From NCBI RefSeq assembly GCF_044962685.1, contig NZ_JBBKTX010000022.1, positions 1-64,000 on the forward strand: a stretch of 64,000 nt of DNA, given 5' to 3'. A model generated the notes under the pieces. It was not told the DNA's origin. It ran no database searches and saw nothing but the letters and a program-made list of their open reading frames with translations. Position 1 is the stretch's first letter; every line of letters begins with the position of its first letter. The position numbers were made by a program, and so were the translations under genes. Of the stretch, positions 16,947-24,910 are shown piece after piece. This DNA comes from Oceanobacter antarcticus. GTDB taxonomy: Bacteria > Pseudomonadota > Gammaproteobacteria > Pseudomonadales > Oceanobacteraceae.

Positions 16947-17909
16947 GTGCCTTTTCTCCACCTTTGCCTGTTCACGCTGACATTGCTATCTCTGGGTGCC
17001 TGTGATCAGCATGCTCCCTTACCCTTGCTACGCATCGGCACCAACGTCTGGCCCGGTTATGAGCCTTTTTATCTGGCCAGGGAAGACGGCTTGCTGGATA
17101 CCGGGCAACTACGTCTTGTAGAGCTGGCCAGTGCTCCCGATGTAATGGATGCCATGAGACAAGGGCAACTGGAAGGCGCCGCATTGACACTGGACGAGGT
17201 CTTGCTACTCACCAGCGAGGGACTGGATCTCACCGTGGTGCTGATCTGCGACCAATCCCTGGGAGCCGATGTGGTTCTGGCCAGGCCAGAGATTCACAGC
17301 GTCGCCGAGCTGGCAGGCCTGCGCATTGGCGTTGAGACCAGTGCCGTCGGTGCCTTGATGCTGCAAGCCGCACTGGCATCGACACAGCTCACGCTCAGTG
17401 ATATCACCATCGTCAACCTGAGGCAGAATGAATATCTTGATGCGCTGGCTGCTGGCCGGATAGATGCCGCTGTCACCTTTGCGCCGTATTCTTTGCAGTT
17501 GCTTGCCGCCGGTGCGACTCCGCTGTTTTCCAGTGCCGATATTCCTGGCCAGATTGTCGATGTGCTCGCCGTCAGAACCGAGTTACTGGCAACCCGACAC
17601 ACCGCCTTACGTGGCCTGGTAAACGGTTTTTTGGTATCAAAACAACGTATTGAACGTGGCGACCCGGCTGCCCTTGATATCATTAACCGACGGCTCAAGT
17701 TACCAGCCACTCACATCAAAGATGCCTACTTGGGTCTGACAATGCCCGATCAGGATGAGAATCTGCGACTACTGGCTGGCCCTCGCTCCCGCTTGTCCCG
17801 TCACGCCAGTGATCTCGTCAAGCTGATGCAAACCCACCACTTGCTGAAGCCCGGCTCTATCCCGACCCTGCGCACGACGGCGTCCCTGGTCGCAGAGAAC
17901 GGGCCGTGA
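16947..17909 (+). CDS. Periplasmic binding lipoprotein (NMT1/SsuA-THI5-like)
   Basis: I choose GTG at 16947, six bases after GGAG, giving 320 residues; an upstream TTG (16905) lacks a ribosome site. The lipoprotein signal ends in LSLGAC (Cys about 19). The mature protein starts IGTNVWPGYEPFYLAREDGLLD, a hallmark of PF09084-type binding proteins for nitrate, sulfonates or thiamine precursors, and has two lobes (GLRIGVETSAVGALML; LAAGRIDAAVTFAPYS). No transporter genes adjoin. Instead its stop overlaps the start of a membrane GGDEF-EAL gene (GTGA), so I infer that it senses a small ligand for that protein rather than importing it. Ligand unknown. Confidence 0.85.
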   Translation: MPFLHLCLFTLTLLSLGACDQHAPLPLLRIGTNVWPGYEPFYLAREDGLLDTGQLRLVELASAPDVMDAMRQGQLEGAALTLDEVLLLTSEGLDLTVVLICDQSLGADVVLARPEIHSVAELAGLRIGVETSAVGALMLQAALASTQLTLSDITIVNLRQNEYLDALAAGRIDAAVTFAPYSLQLLAAGATPLFSSADIPGQIVDVLAVRTELLATRHTALRGLVNGFLVSKQRIERGDPAALDIINRRLKLPATHIKDAYLGLTMPDQDENLRLLAGPRSRLSRHASDLVKLMQTHHLLKPGSIPTLRTTASLVAENGP

Positions 17910-20347
17910 GACCTAATGGATCCTACTCCATTCGCCTCATTCTGATGTCCTGGGCCGTACTGGCACTGGGCACGACAGCCATTGCAGTGGCCTACTTTCT
18001 TTTTGATGCGACCAACAGTCAGTTCCATGACAGCTGGAAAAACAAGATCGAATACGACCTTGGTGTACTGCAACAGCAGCTGCAACATTCACTGGCCGTA
18101 GAAAACACCGCCCTCGCAGACCGATCCGTCAGCTATATGGCCACTCATCGCTATATCACCCGTGTCGATGTGATTCAACATGGATTGATCCTGTTCTCTA
18201 CTGATCGTGGTCGCATGGGCGCATCAGGGCAACTGCCAACCGTACTCCATAACAGTCGCCCATCGCCAGGCAATCAGCAACAAGCATTGCTACTGTCAGA
18301 ACAGGGCAATATCTACACCGCCGCCTTGCCGATTTATTACCAGAGTGGTATTCGCCAGCAGTCCAGGGGGTTGCTGGTCGCCTGGTACAACGTTCGGCAG
18401 GAATATCACCATATGCTGATCGACCTGGCGCAAAAGCTGGCCCTGCTACTGGGCCTGATCCTGCTCTATAGCCTTGGCCTGAGCCAATTACTCAAACGTC
18501 AGGTGCTGGCACCGTTAACACGCTTGCAGGGCTTTACCCAAAGCTTGCGCCAGGGTGAACTCGGCCTGACCCTGGAACAATGCAGCAGCCGGGAATTTAC
18601 CGAGCTGGGCGATACCTTCAATCAACTCAGCCGCCACTTGCAGTTATCGATCGCCCAGATTGAGCGGCAAAACGCTGTCGACCGGGCCTTCTCTCGCACC
18701 TTCCCCGATGTTGCCTTCCTGATTGACCGCGAGGGATACATTCGCGAACGCATCGGTAACCAGCACAGCAGCGTGTCAGAGCTATCACGTAATCTGACCG
18801 GTCAACCGGCCTGGGGCTGGATCGAACACGAACAGTCAGACAGTGTCCGGGCTTGCTGGCTACGTGCCATCAGTCAGGAGTCAGTAGTGATTGAGTCGCT
18901 GCAGCATCAGGATCGCTATCTCGAATCCCGCATGACCCCGTTTCGCCTTGAACGCAGCGATGGGCAGGGTGTCGACGGCGTCTTCTGGCTGATCCGGGAT
19001 GTGACGGAACTGCGGCTGAAACAGCAAGAGGTGGAATACCGCGCCCACTACGACACCCTAACCCGGCTCAGCAACCGGGAGATGGCGCAGAGTCGTGTCA
19101 AGGAACACCTGTCGGAAGCGCGCAAATGCTCCCGTTTTGGTGCCCTGCTGTTTATCGATCTGGATCATTTCAAGAATATCAATGACTCGCTGGGTCATCC
19201 TGTCGGCGACGCCATATTGCGACAGGCAGCGGAACGATTAATCCACTGCGCCGGGCCACGTGATCTGTGCGCCCGGCTGGGAGGCGATGAATTCCTGTTG
19301 CTGCCCGATGAACTTTACAGCGATGCCAATGAAGCTGTCGACCAGGCCACCAACTTCGCGAGCGCCTTGCTGGAACAATTCCGGCAACCGTTTTTATACG
19401 ATCGACACAGCTTCCACCTGTCTGCCAGCATTGGTATTTCATTATTTCCTTTTGACCAGAGCACCTCGTCTGACCTGATCCGCCAAGCCGATACCGCCAT
19501 GTATTATGCCAAAGCCCATGGACGTAATGGCTGGAGCCTGTATAGCGAGCATATGCAACGGGAAACCCAGAGCAAGCTCAGCCTGATCAATGACCTTCAC
19601 GATGCCATCAAGGCCAGAGCCTTCAGCCTGGCCTTTCAACCACAGCTTGACCATCTCGGGCGCATCATTGGCGCTGAGGTGCTGTGCCGGTGGCAACACC
19701 GGGGCAAGCCAGTGTCGCCCGACCTGTTTATCGCTGCTGCCGAAGAGGCCAACCTGATTGTAGAACTGGGTGACTGGGTGCTGTCAGCCAGCTGTCAGAC
19801 ACTGGCCAGGCTGCGACAGCAGCATTTACTCCCCCAGGGATTCGAACGACTCGCCATCAATATCAGTCCGGTACAGTTCCTCAATGCCAACTTTTTTGAC
19901 CAATTGGTGTTCCATATCGAAGCATTTGATATCCCGCCAGGATTGGTGGAACTGGAAATCACCGAGGGGATTTTTGTCAATGACAAGCAGCTGGTCAAAT
20001 CACTGATTCAACGGCTGGTACACCACGGCTTTAATGTCTCGATGGATGATTTTGGCACTGGTTATTCCTCCCTCAGTTACCTCCAGAGCCTGCCGATCCA
20101 AACACTCAAGATTGATCGCAGCTTTGTCAGTAACATCAACAACTCCGCTGCCGATGCCAATATTGTTGACTACATTATCCAGCTGGGCCATAGCCTGTAT
20201 CTGGATATTGTCGCCGAAGGTGTGGAAACCGAGCAGCAACGGGAGTACCTTCTGTCCCATGGTTGCACCAAATTCCAGGGCTATCTGTTTAGCAAACCAC
20301 TGGATGAAACTGCCTTTATCGAGTACCTGACCCCTGATTCTTCATGA
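17906..20347 (+). CDS. Membrane GGDEF-EAL cyclic-di-GMP enzyme with periplasmic sensor domain
   Basis: The 813-residue protein has a membrane helix (about 10-32), a periplasmic domain (35-170), a second helix (175-195), HAMP (195-245), a PAS-like region (about 255-365), GGDEF (385-545) and EAL (560-805). The cyclase motif GGDEF is intact (LCARLGGDEFLLLP). The inhibitory RxxD site is replaced by GPRD. The phosphodiesterase domain keeps EVL for EAL, NISPVQF, ELEIT, DDFGTGYSSLSYL, KIDRSFV and AEGVET, so both activities look possible. The GTG start overlaps the binding-lipoprotein gene and its stop overlaps the HDAC-like gene. This resembles the NspS-MbaA arrangement of Vibrio, in which a binding protein tunes a c-di-GMP enzyme. 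Confidence 0.93.
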   Translation: MRPNGSYSIRLILMSWAVLALGTTAIAVAYFLFDATNSQFHDSWKNKIEYDLGVLQQQLQHSLAVENTALADRSVSYMATHRYITRVDVIQHGLILFSTDRGRMGASGQLPTVLHNSRPSPGNQQQALLLSEQGNIYTAALPIYYQSGIRQQSRGLLVAWYNVRQEYHHMLIDLAQKLALLLGLILLYSLGLSQLLKRQVLAPLTRLQGFTQSLRQGELGLTLEQCSSREFTELGDTFNQLSRHLQLSIAQIERQNAVDRAFSRTFPDVAFLIDREGYIRERIGNQHSSVSELSRNLTGQPAWGWIEHEQSDSVRACWLRAISQESVVIESLQHQDRYLESRMTPFRLERSDGQGVDGVFWLIRDVTELRLKQQEVEYRAHYDTLTRLSNREMAQSRVKEHLSEARKCSRFGALLFIDLDHFKNINDSLGHPVGDAILRQAAERLIHCAGPRDLCARLGGDEFLLLPDELYSDANEAVDQATNFASALLEQFRQPFLYDRHSFHLSASIGISLFPFDQSTSSDLIRQADTAMYYAKAHGRNGWSLYSEHMQRETQSKLSLINDLHDAIKARAFSLAFQPQLDHLGRIIGAEVLCRWQHRGKPVSPDLFIAAAEEANLIVELGDWVLSASCQTLARLRQQHLLPQGFERLAINISPVQFLNANFFDQLVFHIEAFDIPPGLVELEITEGIFVNDKQLVKSLIQRLVHHGFNVSMDDFGTGYSSLSYLQSLPIQTLKIDRSFVSNINNSAADANIVDYIIQLGHSLYLDIVAEGVETEQQREYLLSHGCTKFQGYLFSKPLDETAFIEYLTPDSS

Positions 20348-21303
20348 AGCTGCCGCTGGTTTATCACTCCAACTACTCCTGTCCCTTCCCCGCAAACCAC
20401 CGCTTTGTGATGTCCAAGTTCGTGCGTTTGTACGAACTCCTGTTGCAGCAGGGATATATCAGCGACAACCTCTACCAACCGGCCATGGCCTCCGTCGCCG
20501 ACCTTGCGATTGCCCACAGTCCGATTTATCTGCAAGGGCTGCTCGACAATGCCATTGAGGCAAAAGCCTGGCGACGTCTGGGCTTACCCTGGAGCCAGGG
20601 GCTGATTGACCGCACCCTGACCGCACCCAATGGCACCCTGCTGGCCGCCCGGCTGGCACTCCAGTATGGCATCGCCAGCCATTTGGGCGGCGGCACTCAC
20701 CATGCCCATTATGATTTTGGCTCCGGTTTTTGTCTGGTCAACGACCTCGCCTATACCGCACTCACCTTATTGCGACGACGAGAAGTCAAACGGCTGCTTG
20801 TGTTTGATCTGGATGTGCATCAGGGCGATGGTACCGCCGCCATGCTGGCGCACGAACCCCGCGCCTTTACCTGTTCCATTCACTGCGAGAAAAATTTTCC
20901 ATTTCGTAAAAGCCGCAGTGACCTCGATATTGGCCTTGATCAATACCTCGATAATGTTGCCTATCTTGCGATCGTTAGAGAAACATTCGAACGCCTGATT
21001 CATGAACAACAGCCAGAGCTGGTGATTTACGATGCCGGTGTGGATGTGTGGGAAGGGGATGAGCTCGGCCACCTGAATGTAACCCTTGAGGGGATTCAGC
21101 AGCGTGATCGCTGGGTACTGGAATATTGCCAGCAACGAAGAATACCAGTAGTGACTGTGATTGGCGGAGGCTACGACAAAGATCACCAACGCCTGGCCGA
21201 ACGCCATGCCAGCGTGGTGAAAACGGCTTACCAGGTATTTGAACAAAATCAGTCGATACACGCTGTGCAAACAGACAAGTCAGAAACAAAACCAGACGCC
21301 TGA
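20344..21303 (+). CDS. HDAC-family zinc deacylase
   Basis: The 319-residue protein is a histone deacetylase/acetylpolyamine amidohydrolase superfamily member. Visible active-site parts are the His dyad in GGGTHHAHYDFGSGFC (about 117-132), zinc ligands in LVFDLDVHQGDGT (about 152-164) and YDAGVDVWEGDELG (about 229-242), and the transition-state tyrosine in VIGGGYD (about 276-282). It looks closest to the short class-IV-like bacterial enzymes. No signal peptide, so cytoplasmic. It overlaps the GGDEF-EAL gene by ATGA and completes a three-gene coupled operon. Substrate unknown; acetylpolyamines or an acylated protein are possibilities, not conclusions. Confidence 0.9.
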   Translation: MKLPLVYHSNYSCPFPANHRFVMSKFVRLYELLLQQGYISDNLYQPAMASVADLAIAHSPIYLQGLLDNAIEAKAWRRLGLPWSQGLIDRTLTAPNGTLLAARLALQYGIASHLGGGTHHAHYDFGSGFCLVNDLAYTALTLLRRREVKRLLVFDLDVHQGDGTAAMLAHEPRAFTCSIHCEKNFPFRKSRSDLDIGLDQYLDNVAYLAIVRETFERLIHEQQPELVIYDAGVDVWEGDELGHLNVTLEGIQQRDRWVLEYCQQRRIPVVTVIGGGYDKDHQRLAERHASVVKTAYQVFEQNQSIHAVQTDKSETKPDA

Positions 21304-21314
21304 ACGTCTGGTTT
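21281..21314 (-). terminator. Hairpin terminator between HDAC-like gene and OMP gene
   Basis: Arms AAACCAGACG (21289-21298) and CGTCTGGTTT (21305-21314) enclose a six-base loop covering the HDAC-like stop. Read on the minus strand the stem is followed by TTTTGTTT, so it can end the outer-membrane protein gene. It may also act on the plus strand, where the T-run is weaker. Confidence 0.75.
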
Positions 21315-21338
21315 CACAAATGGCGACAGCACGGTTTA

Positions 21339-21920
21339 TCAGAACAACACGTGCACGGCGGCATCAATACCACTGTGGGTAGATTGGGTTTCGTAGGTAT
21401 TATAGCCATCCGTAGCATCCTGCCAGCTGATGGACTTGAATTTGTAGCCTAACTCAACGTCCAGATGTTCATGGAACTGCCAGATCACACCACCGCCAAA
21501 GTTGAATGCCAACCCGGAAAGATCGTCATTATCCGAAAAGTACTGAGCAGAATCCTCAAACGTATAAGAACCCAGTCCCACCATCAGGTAAGGCTTGATG
21601 CTTTCACCCCAGACGAAGTAGTAGTCAACGTCAAAACCGCTGTACGTTTCATCCTCATAGTTTTCATCGTATTCGACATCAATGGAGCCAATAGACAACT
21701 CCAGACGATTGGCATAACTCCACTGATAGCCAAGACGTATTGAAGCGTTCGAATAGCTGTAGTCGTACGTCGTGGAGGTTGAGCCCTGTGTGTACTCTTC
21801 TTCGCCACTGCCTGCCAACCCGGCCATCCCGGCACCAATATAAAACTGGCCTGCCATCACAGACGAAGAAGACGCCACCATCAAAGGCAGCAAGGATTTT
21901 GCAAATATTTTAGACATCAT
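21339..21920 (-). CDS. Outer membrane beta-barrel protein, OmpA/OmpW-like small porin
   Basis: The 193-residue protein has a signal peptide (1-23, cleavage near VMA-GQ) and then alternating aromatic/polar strands ending in a C-terminal aromatic residue (VHVLF), the signature for BamA-mediated insertion. Strands such as QFYIGAGMAGLAG and LDVELGYKFKSISW are typical of eight-stranded barrels of the OMP_b-brl type. Loops are rich in Tyr, Ser and acidic residues. Monocistronic, with AGGAG six bases before the ATG. No ligand or function can be assigned; it occupies the place downstream of atpC where many relatives carry glmU-glmS. Confidence 0.8.
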   Translation of the reverse strand: MMSKIFAKSLLPLMVASSSSVMAGQFYIGAGMAGLAGSGEEEYTQGSTSTTYDYSYSNASIRLGYQWSYANRLELSIGSIDVEYDENYEDETYSGFDVDYYFVWGESIKPYLMVGLGSYTFEDSAQYFSDNDDLSGLAFNFGGGVIWQFHEHLDVELGYKFKSISWQDATDGYNTYETQSTHSGIDAAVHVLF

Positions 21921-22010
21921 GACGCTCTCCTGAGCTTTGGGAAAATCACACGGTGCAAACAGGAAGAGGGGCTGGGAAGAAAAAGGAGGGACCCGACATC
22001 CTGTCAGTCA

Positions 22011-22040
22011 ATAATAAAAAGCCCTCGAATACTCGAGGGC
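22011..22040 (-). terminator. Terminator of the atp operon
   Basis: GCCCTCGA and TCGAGGGC form an eight-base perfect stem with an ATAC loop (22021-22040). On the minus strand it is followed by TTTTTATTAT. It lies 23 bases after the atpC stop and is a standard intrinsic terminator. Confidence 0.92.
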
Positions 22041-22062
22041 TTAAACGAAAAAAACGGGCAGC

Positions 22063-22491
22063 TTAATGCTTGCCCAGTTTCTCGCGAATTTGCTGAATGG
22101 TACGCAGCTGGGCTGCGGCTTCAGCAAGCTGGGTCAGAGCACGAGAATAATCAAAATCTGCACCCTGATTTTCCAACGCCTGCTCAGCGTGTTTCTTGGC
22201 TTCCAGAGCAGCAGCTTCGTCTATATCGTGCGCACGAACTGCTGTATCAGCCAATACAGTCACACTGTTTGGCTGAACTTCCAGATAACCACCAGAGACG
22301 TAAACAATCTCTTCGCTACCGCCTTGTTTGACGATACGAACCGGACCTGGCTTCAGCGGGGTCAGCAGCGCCGCATGGCCTGGTTCAACACCCAGATCAC
22401 CCAGCAGGCCTGCAGCGACGACGCGCTCGACCAGACCGGAGAAGAGATTCTCTTCGGCACTGACAATATCGCAATGTACAGTGATCGCCAT
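22063..22491 (-). CDS. atpC: ATP synthase epsilon subunit
   Basis: The 142-residue epsilon subunit of F1 forms part of the central stalk and inhibits ATP hydrolysis. It starts MAITVHCDIVSAEENLFSGLVERVVA and has the beta-sandwich region with GDLGVEPGHAALLTPLKPGPVRIV (31-54) and a C-terminal two-helix hairpin. Last gene of the nine-gene atp operon, 58 bases after atpD and just before the operon terminator. Standard in length and sequence. Confidence 0.98.
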   Translation of the reverse strand: MAITVHCDIVSAEENLFSGLVERVVAAGLLGDLGVEPGHAALLTPLKPGPVRIVKQGGSEEIVYVSGGYLEVQPNSVTVLADTAVRAHDIDEAAALEAKKHAEQALENQGADFDYSRALTQLAEAAAQLRTIQQIREKLGKH

Positions 22492-22549
22492 AAGGTATTC
22501 CTCAGGTTGAGGAGGTAAAGCCGGAATAACCCGGCCTTACCAGCCCGTA

Positions 22550-23944
22550 TTACATGTTTTTGGCTTTTTCGACGGCTTCGTCGATGGTACCAACCATGTA
22601 GAAGGCTTGCTCTGGCAGGTTGTCGTAATCACCGTTCAGGATACCCTGGAAACCACGGATGGTTTCTTTCAGTGAAACGTACTTGCCGGGCGCACCCGTG
22701 AACACTTCTGCCACGTGGAACGGCTGAGACAGGAAACGTTCGATCTTACGTGCACGAGCAACCAGCTGCTTGTCTTCGTCGGACAGTTCGTCCATACCCA
22801 GAATCGCAATGATGTCCTTCAGCTCTTTATAACGCTGCAGTACACCCTGAACCCCACGAGCGATGTCGTAGTGTTCATTACCGATAACCAGTGGATCCAG
22901 CTGACGTGAGGTAGAGTCCAGTGGATCGATCGCCGGGTAAATACCCTTGGATGCGATGTCACGGCTCAGTACCACAGTGGAGTCCAGGTGGGCAAAGGTG
23001 GTTGCTGGAGATGGATCCGTCAAGTCATCCGCTGGTACGTATACCGCCTGGATAGAAGTAATGGAGCCGTTCTTGGTGGAGGTAATACGCTCCTGCAGAA
23101 CACCCATTTCTTCAGCCAGAGTCGGCTGGTAACCTACTGCGGAAGGCATACGGCCCAGCAGTGCAGATACTTCGGTTCCCGCCAGGGTATAACGATAGAT
23201 GTTGTCAACAAACAACAGTACGTCTTTACCTTCGTCACGGAATTTCTCTGCCATGGTCAGACCAGTCAGAGCCACACGCAGACGGTTGCCTGGGGGTTCG
23301 TTCATCTGGCCGTACACCATCGCTACTTTGGATTTGGCTTTGTCATCCAGGTTTACAACCCCGGATTCCGCCATTTCGTAGTAGAAATCGTTACCTTCAC
23401 GAGTCCGCTCACCCACACCTGCGAATACCGACAAACCGGAGTGTGCCTTCGCAATGTTGTTGATCAGCTCCATCATGTTGACGGTTTTACCAACACCGGC
23501 ACCACCAAACAGACCGACTTTACCACCCTTGGCAAACGGACAAACAAGGTCAATTACCTTGATACCGGTTTCCAGCAGGTCGGTGGAGTTGGCTTGCTCA
23601 TCGAAGCCGGGCGCTGCACGGTGAATAGAGTAACGCTCTTTTTCACCGATCTCGCCACATTCATCAATCGGACGGCCAAGGACGTCCATAATACGTCCCA
23701 ACGTCTCGATACCGACTGGTACAGAGATGGGAGCGCCAGAGTTTGTTACCTGAAGGCCACGCTTGAGACCTTCTGTGGAGCCCATCGCAATAGTACGAAC
23801 CACGCCATCACCCAGCTGTTGCTGAACTTCCAGAGTAGTTTCAGTACCATCAACGGTCAGGGCGTCGTAGACCTTGGGTACGCTGTCGCGTGGGAATTCC
23901 ACGTCGATAACGGCACCGATGATCTGTACGATACGTCCGCTCAT
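22550..23944 (-). CDS. atpD: ATP synthase beta subunit
   Basis: The catalytic F1 subunit, 464 residues. Walker A reads GGAGVGKTVNMMELINN (about 148-164), the catalytic Glu lies in GERTREGNDFYYEM, Walker B in VLLFVDNIYR, and the DELSEED-like loop is DELSDEDK (about 383-390), where epsilon contacts it. The N-terminal barrel starts MSGRIVQIIGAVIDVEFP. It follows atpG by 39 bases. Complete and typical. Confidence 0.99.
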   Translation of the reverse strand: MSGRIVQIIGAVIDVEFPRDSVPKVYDALTVDGTETTLEVQQQLGDGVVRTIAMGSTEGLKRGLQVTNSGAPISVPVGIETLGRIMDVLGRPIDECGEIGEKERYSIHRAAPGFDEQANSTDLLETGIKVIDLVCPFAKGGKVGLFGGAGVGKTVNMMELINNIAKAHSGLSVFAGVGERTREGNDFYYEMAESGVVNLDDKAKSKVAMVYGQMNEPPGNRLRVALTGLTMAEKFRDEGKDVLLFVDNIYRYTLAGTEVSALLGRMPSAVGYQPTLAEEMGVLQERITSTKNGSITSIQAVYVPADDLTDPSPATTFAHLDSTVVLSRDIASKGIYPAIDPLDSTSRQLDPLVIGNEHYDIARGVQGVLQRYKELKDIIAILGMDELSDEDKQLVARARKIERFLSQPFHVAEVFTGAPGKYVSLKETIRGFQGILNGDYDNLPEQAFYMVGTIDEAVEKAKNM

Positions 23945-23983
23945 ATTCGGTTCCTCTTAACCTTAAAACCTTCGTTCCCCGGC

Positions 23984-24844
23984 TTATACAGCCGCGGCGC
24001 CGCTAACGATTTCCGAAATTTCCTGGGTGATCGCTGCCTGACGAGCCTTGTTGTATAGCAGATTCAGCTCGTTAATCATCTCACCGGCGTTATCGGTGGC
24101 ACTTTTCATTGCCAGCATACGCGCGGCCTGTTCACAGGCATTATTTTCAACCACACCCTGATACACCTGGGACTCAACATAGCGAACCAGCAAGCCTTCA
24201 AGGATATCCTTGGCATCCGGTTCGTAGATGTAGTCCCAGTGGTATTTCAGTGAATCGTCTTCTTCCGCTTTTAGCGGCAACAATTGTTCCGCGATGGGCT
24301 GTTGCGTCATGGTGTTCACAAAGCGATTGTGCATGATGAACAGGCGATCGATCTTGCCTTCATCAAATGCATCCAGCATCACTTTTACCGAACCGATCAG
24401 GCTGGCCAGTTCCGGCGCATCACCCAAATGGGTTTTTGCAGCCACAACGTTGCCACCAAAATTGGCAAAGAACAGCGATGCCTTGGCACCCACAGAGCAG
24501 AAGTCTACTTCCACGCCTTGTTCTTTCCAGTTTTTCGCTTGCTGTGCAACACGCTTGAACAGGTTGTTGTTCAAACCGCCACACAGGCCACGGTCGGAGG
24601 AAACCACAATGTAACCAACGCGCTTGATGTCGCGTTCTTGCAGATAACGATGGCGGTATTCAGATGTCGCATTCGCCAGGTGACCGATAACACTACGGAT
24701 TTTATCCGCAAATGGACGGCTCTGGGTCATGCGCAGCTGAGCGCGACGCATTTTACTAACAGCCACTTTTTCCATGGCTGACGTAATTTTTTGCGTGCTT
24801 TTTACGCTCGTAATCTGCTCTTTAATTTCTTTACCGACTGCCAT
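23984..24844 (-). CDS. atpG: ATP synthase gamma subunit
   Basis: The rotor shaft of F1, 286 residues from the ATG at 24844 (MAVGKEIKEQITSVKSTQKITSAMEKVA). An in-frame TTG two codons earlier is better spaced from AAGG (five bases against eleven), so the true start could be two residues longer. The N-terminal helix with KSTQKIT-AM and the C-terminal helix NELNLLYNKARQAAITQEISEIVSGA are the two coiled-coil strands that enter the alpha-beta ring. Within the atp operon between atpA and atpD. Confidence 0.98.
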   Translation of the reverse strand: MAVGKEIKEQITSVKSTQKITSAMEKVAVSKMRRAQLRMTQSRPFADKIRSVIGHLANATSEYRHRYLQERDIKRVGYIVVSSDRGLCGGLNNNLFKRVAQQAKNWKEQGVEVDFCSVGAKASLFFANFGGNVVAAKTHLGDAPELASLIGSVKVMLDAFDEGKIDRLFIMHNRFVNTMTQQPIAEQLLPLKAEEDDSLKYHWDYIYEPDAKDILEGLLVRYVESQVYQGVVENNACEQAARMLAMKSATDNAGEMINELNLLYNKARQAAITQEISEIVSGAAAV

Positions 24845-24910
24845 AATCAAGCTGCCTTACGTTGCGTGAATCCACGCTGGCACGGGATTAGCTCCGTGCC
24901 AGCCCCGGAC

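Noticed and set aside
22709..22724. CCACGTGGAAC in atpD as a further parS site
   Set aside because: The left half diverges (about 13 of 16 positions at best) and it is 20 kb from the other sites; it is explained by codons for the beta subunit.
22988..24058. Plus-strand 356-codon frame opposite atpD
   Set aside because: Antisense shadow of a highly conserved gene; codon bias of atpD creates the open frame.
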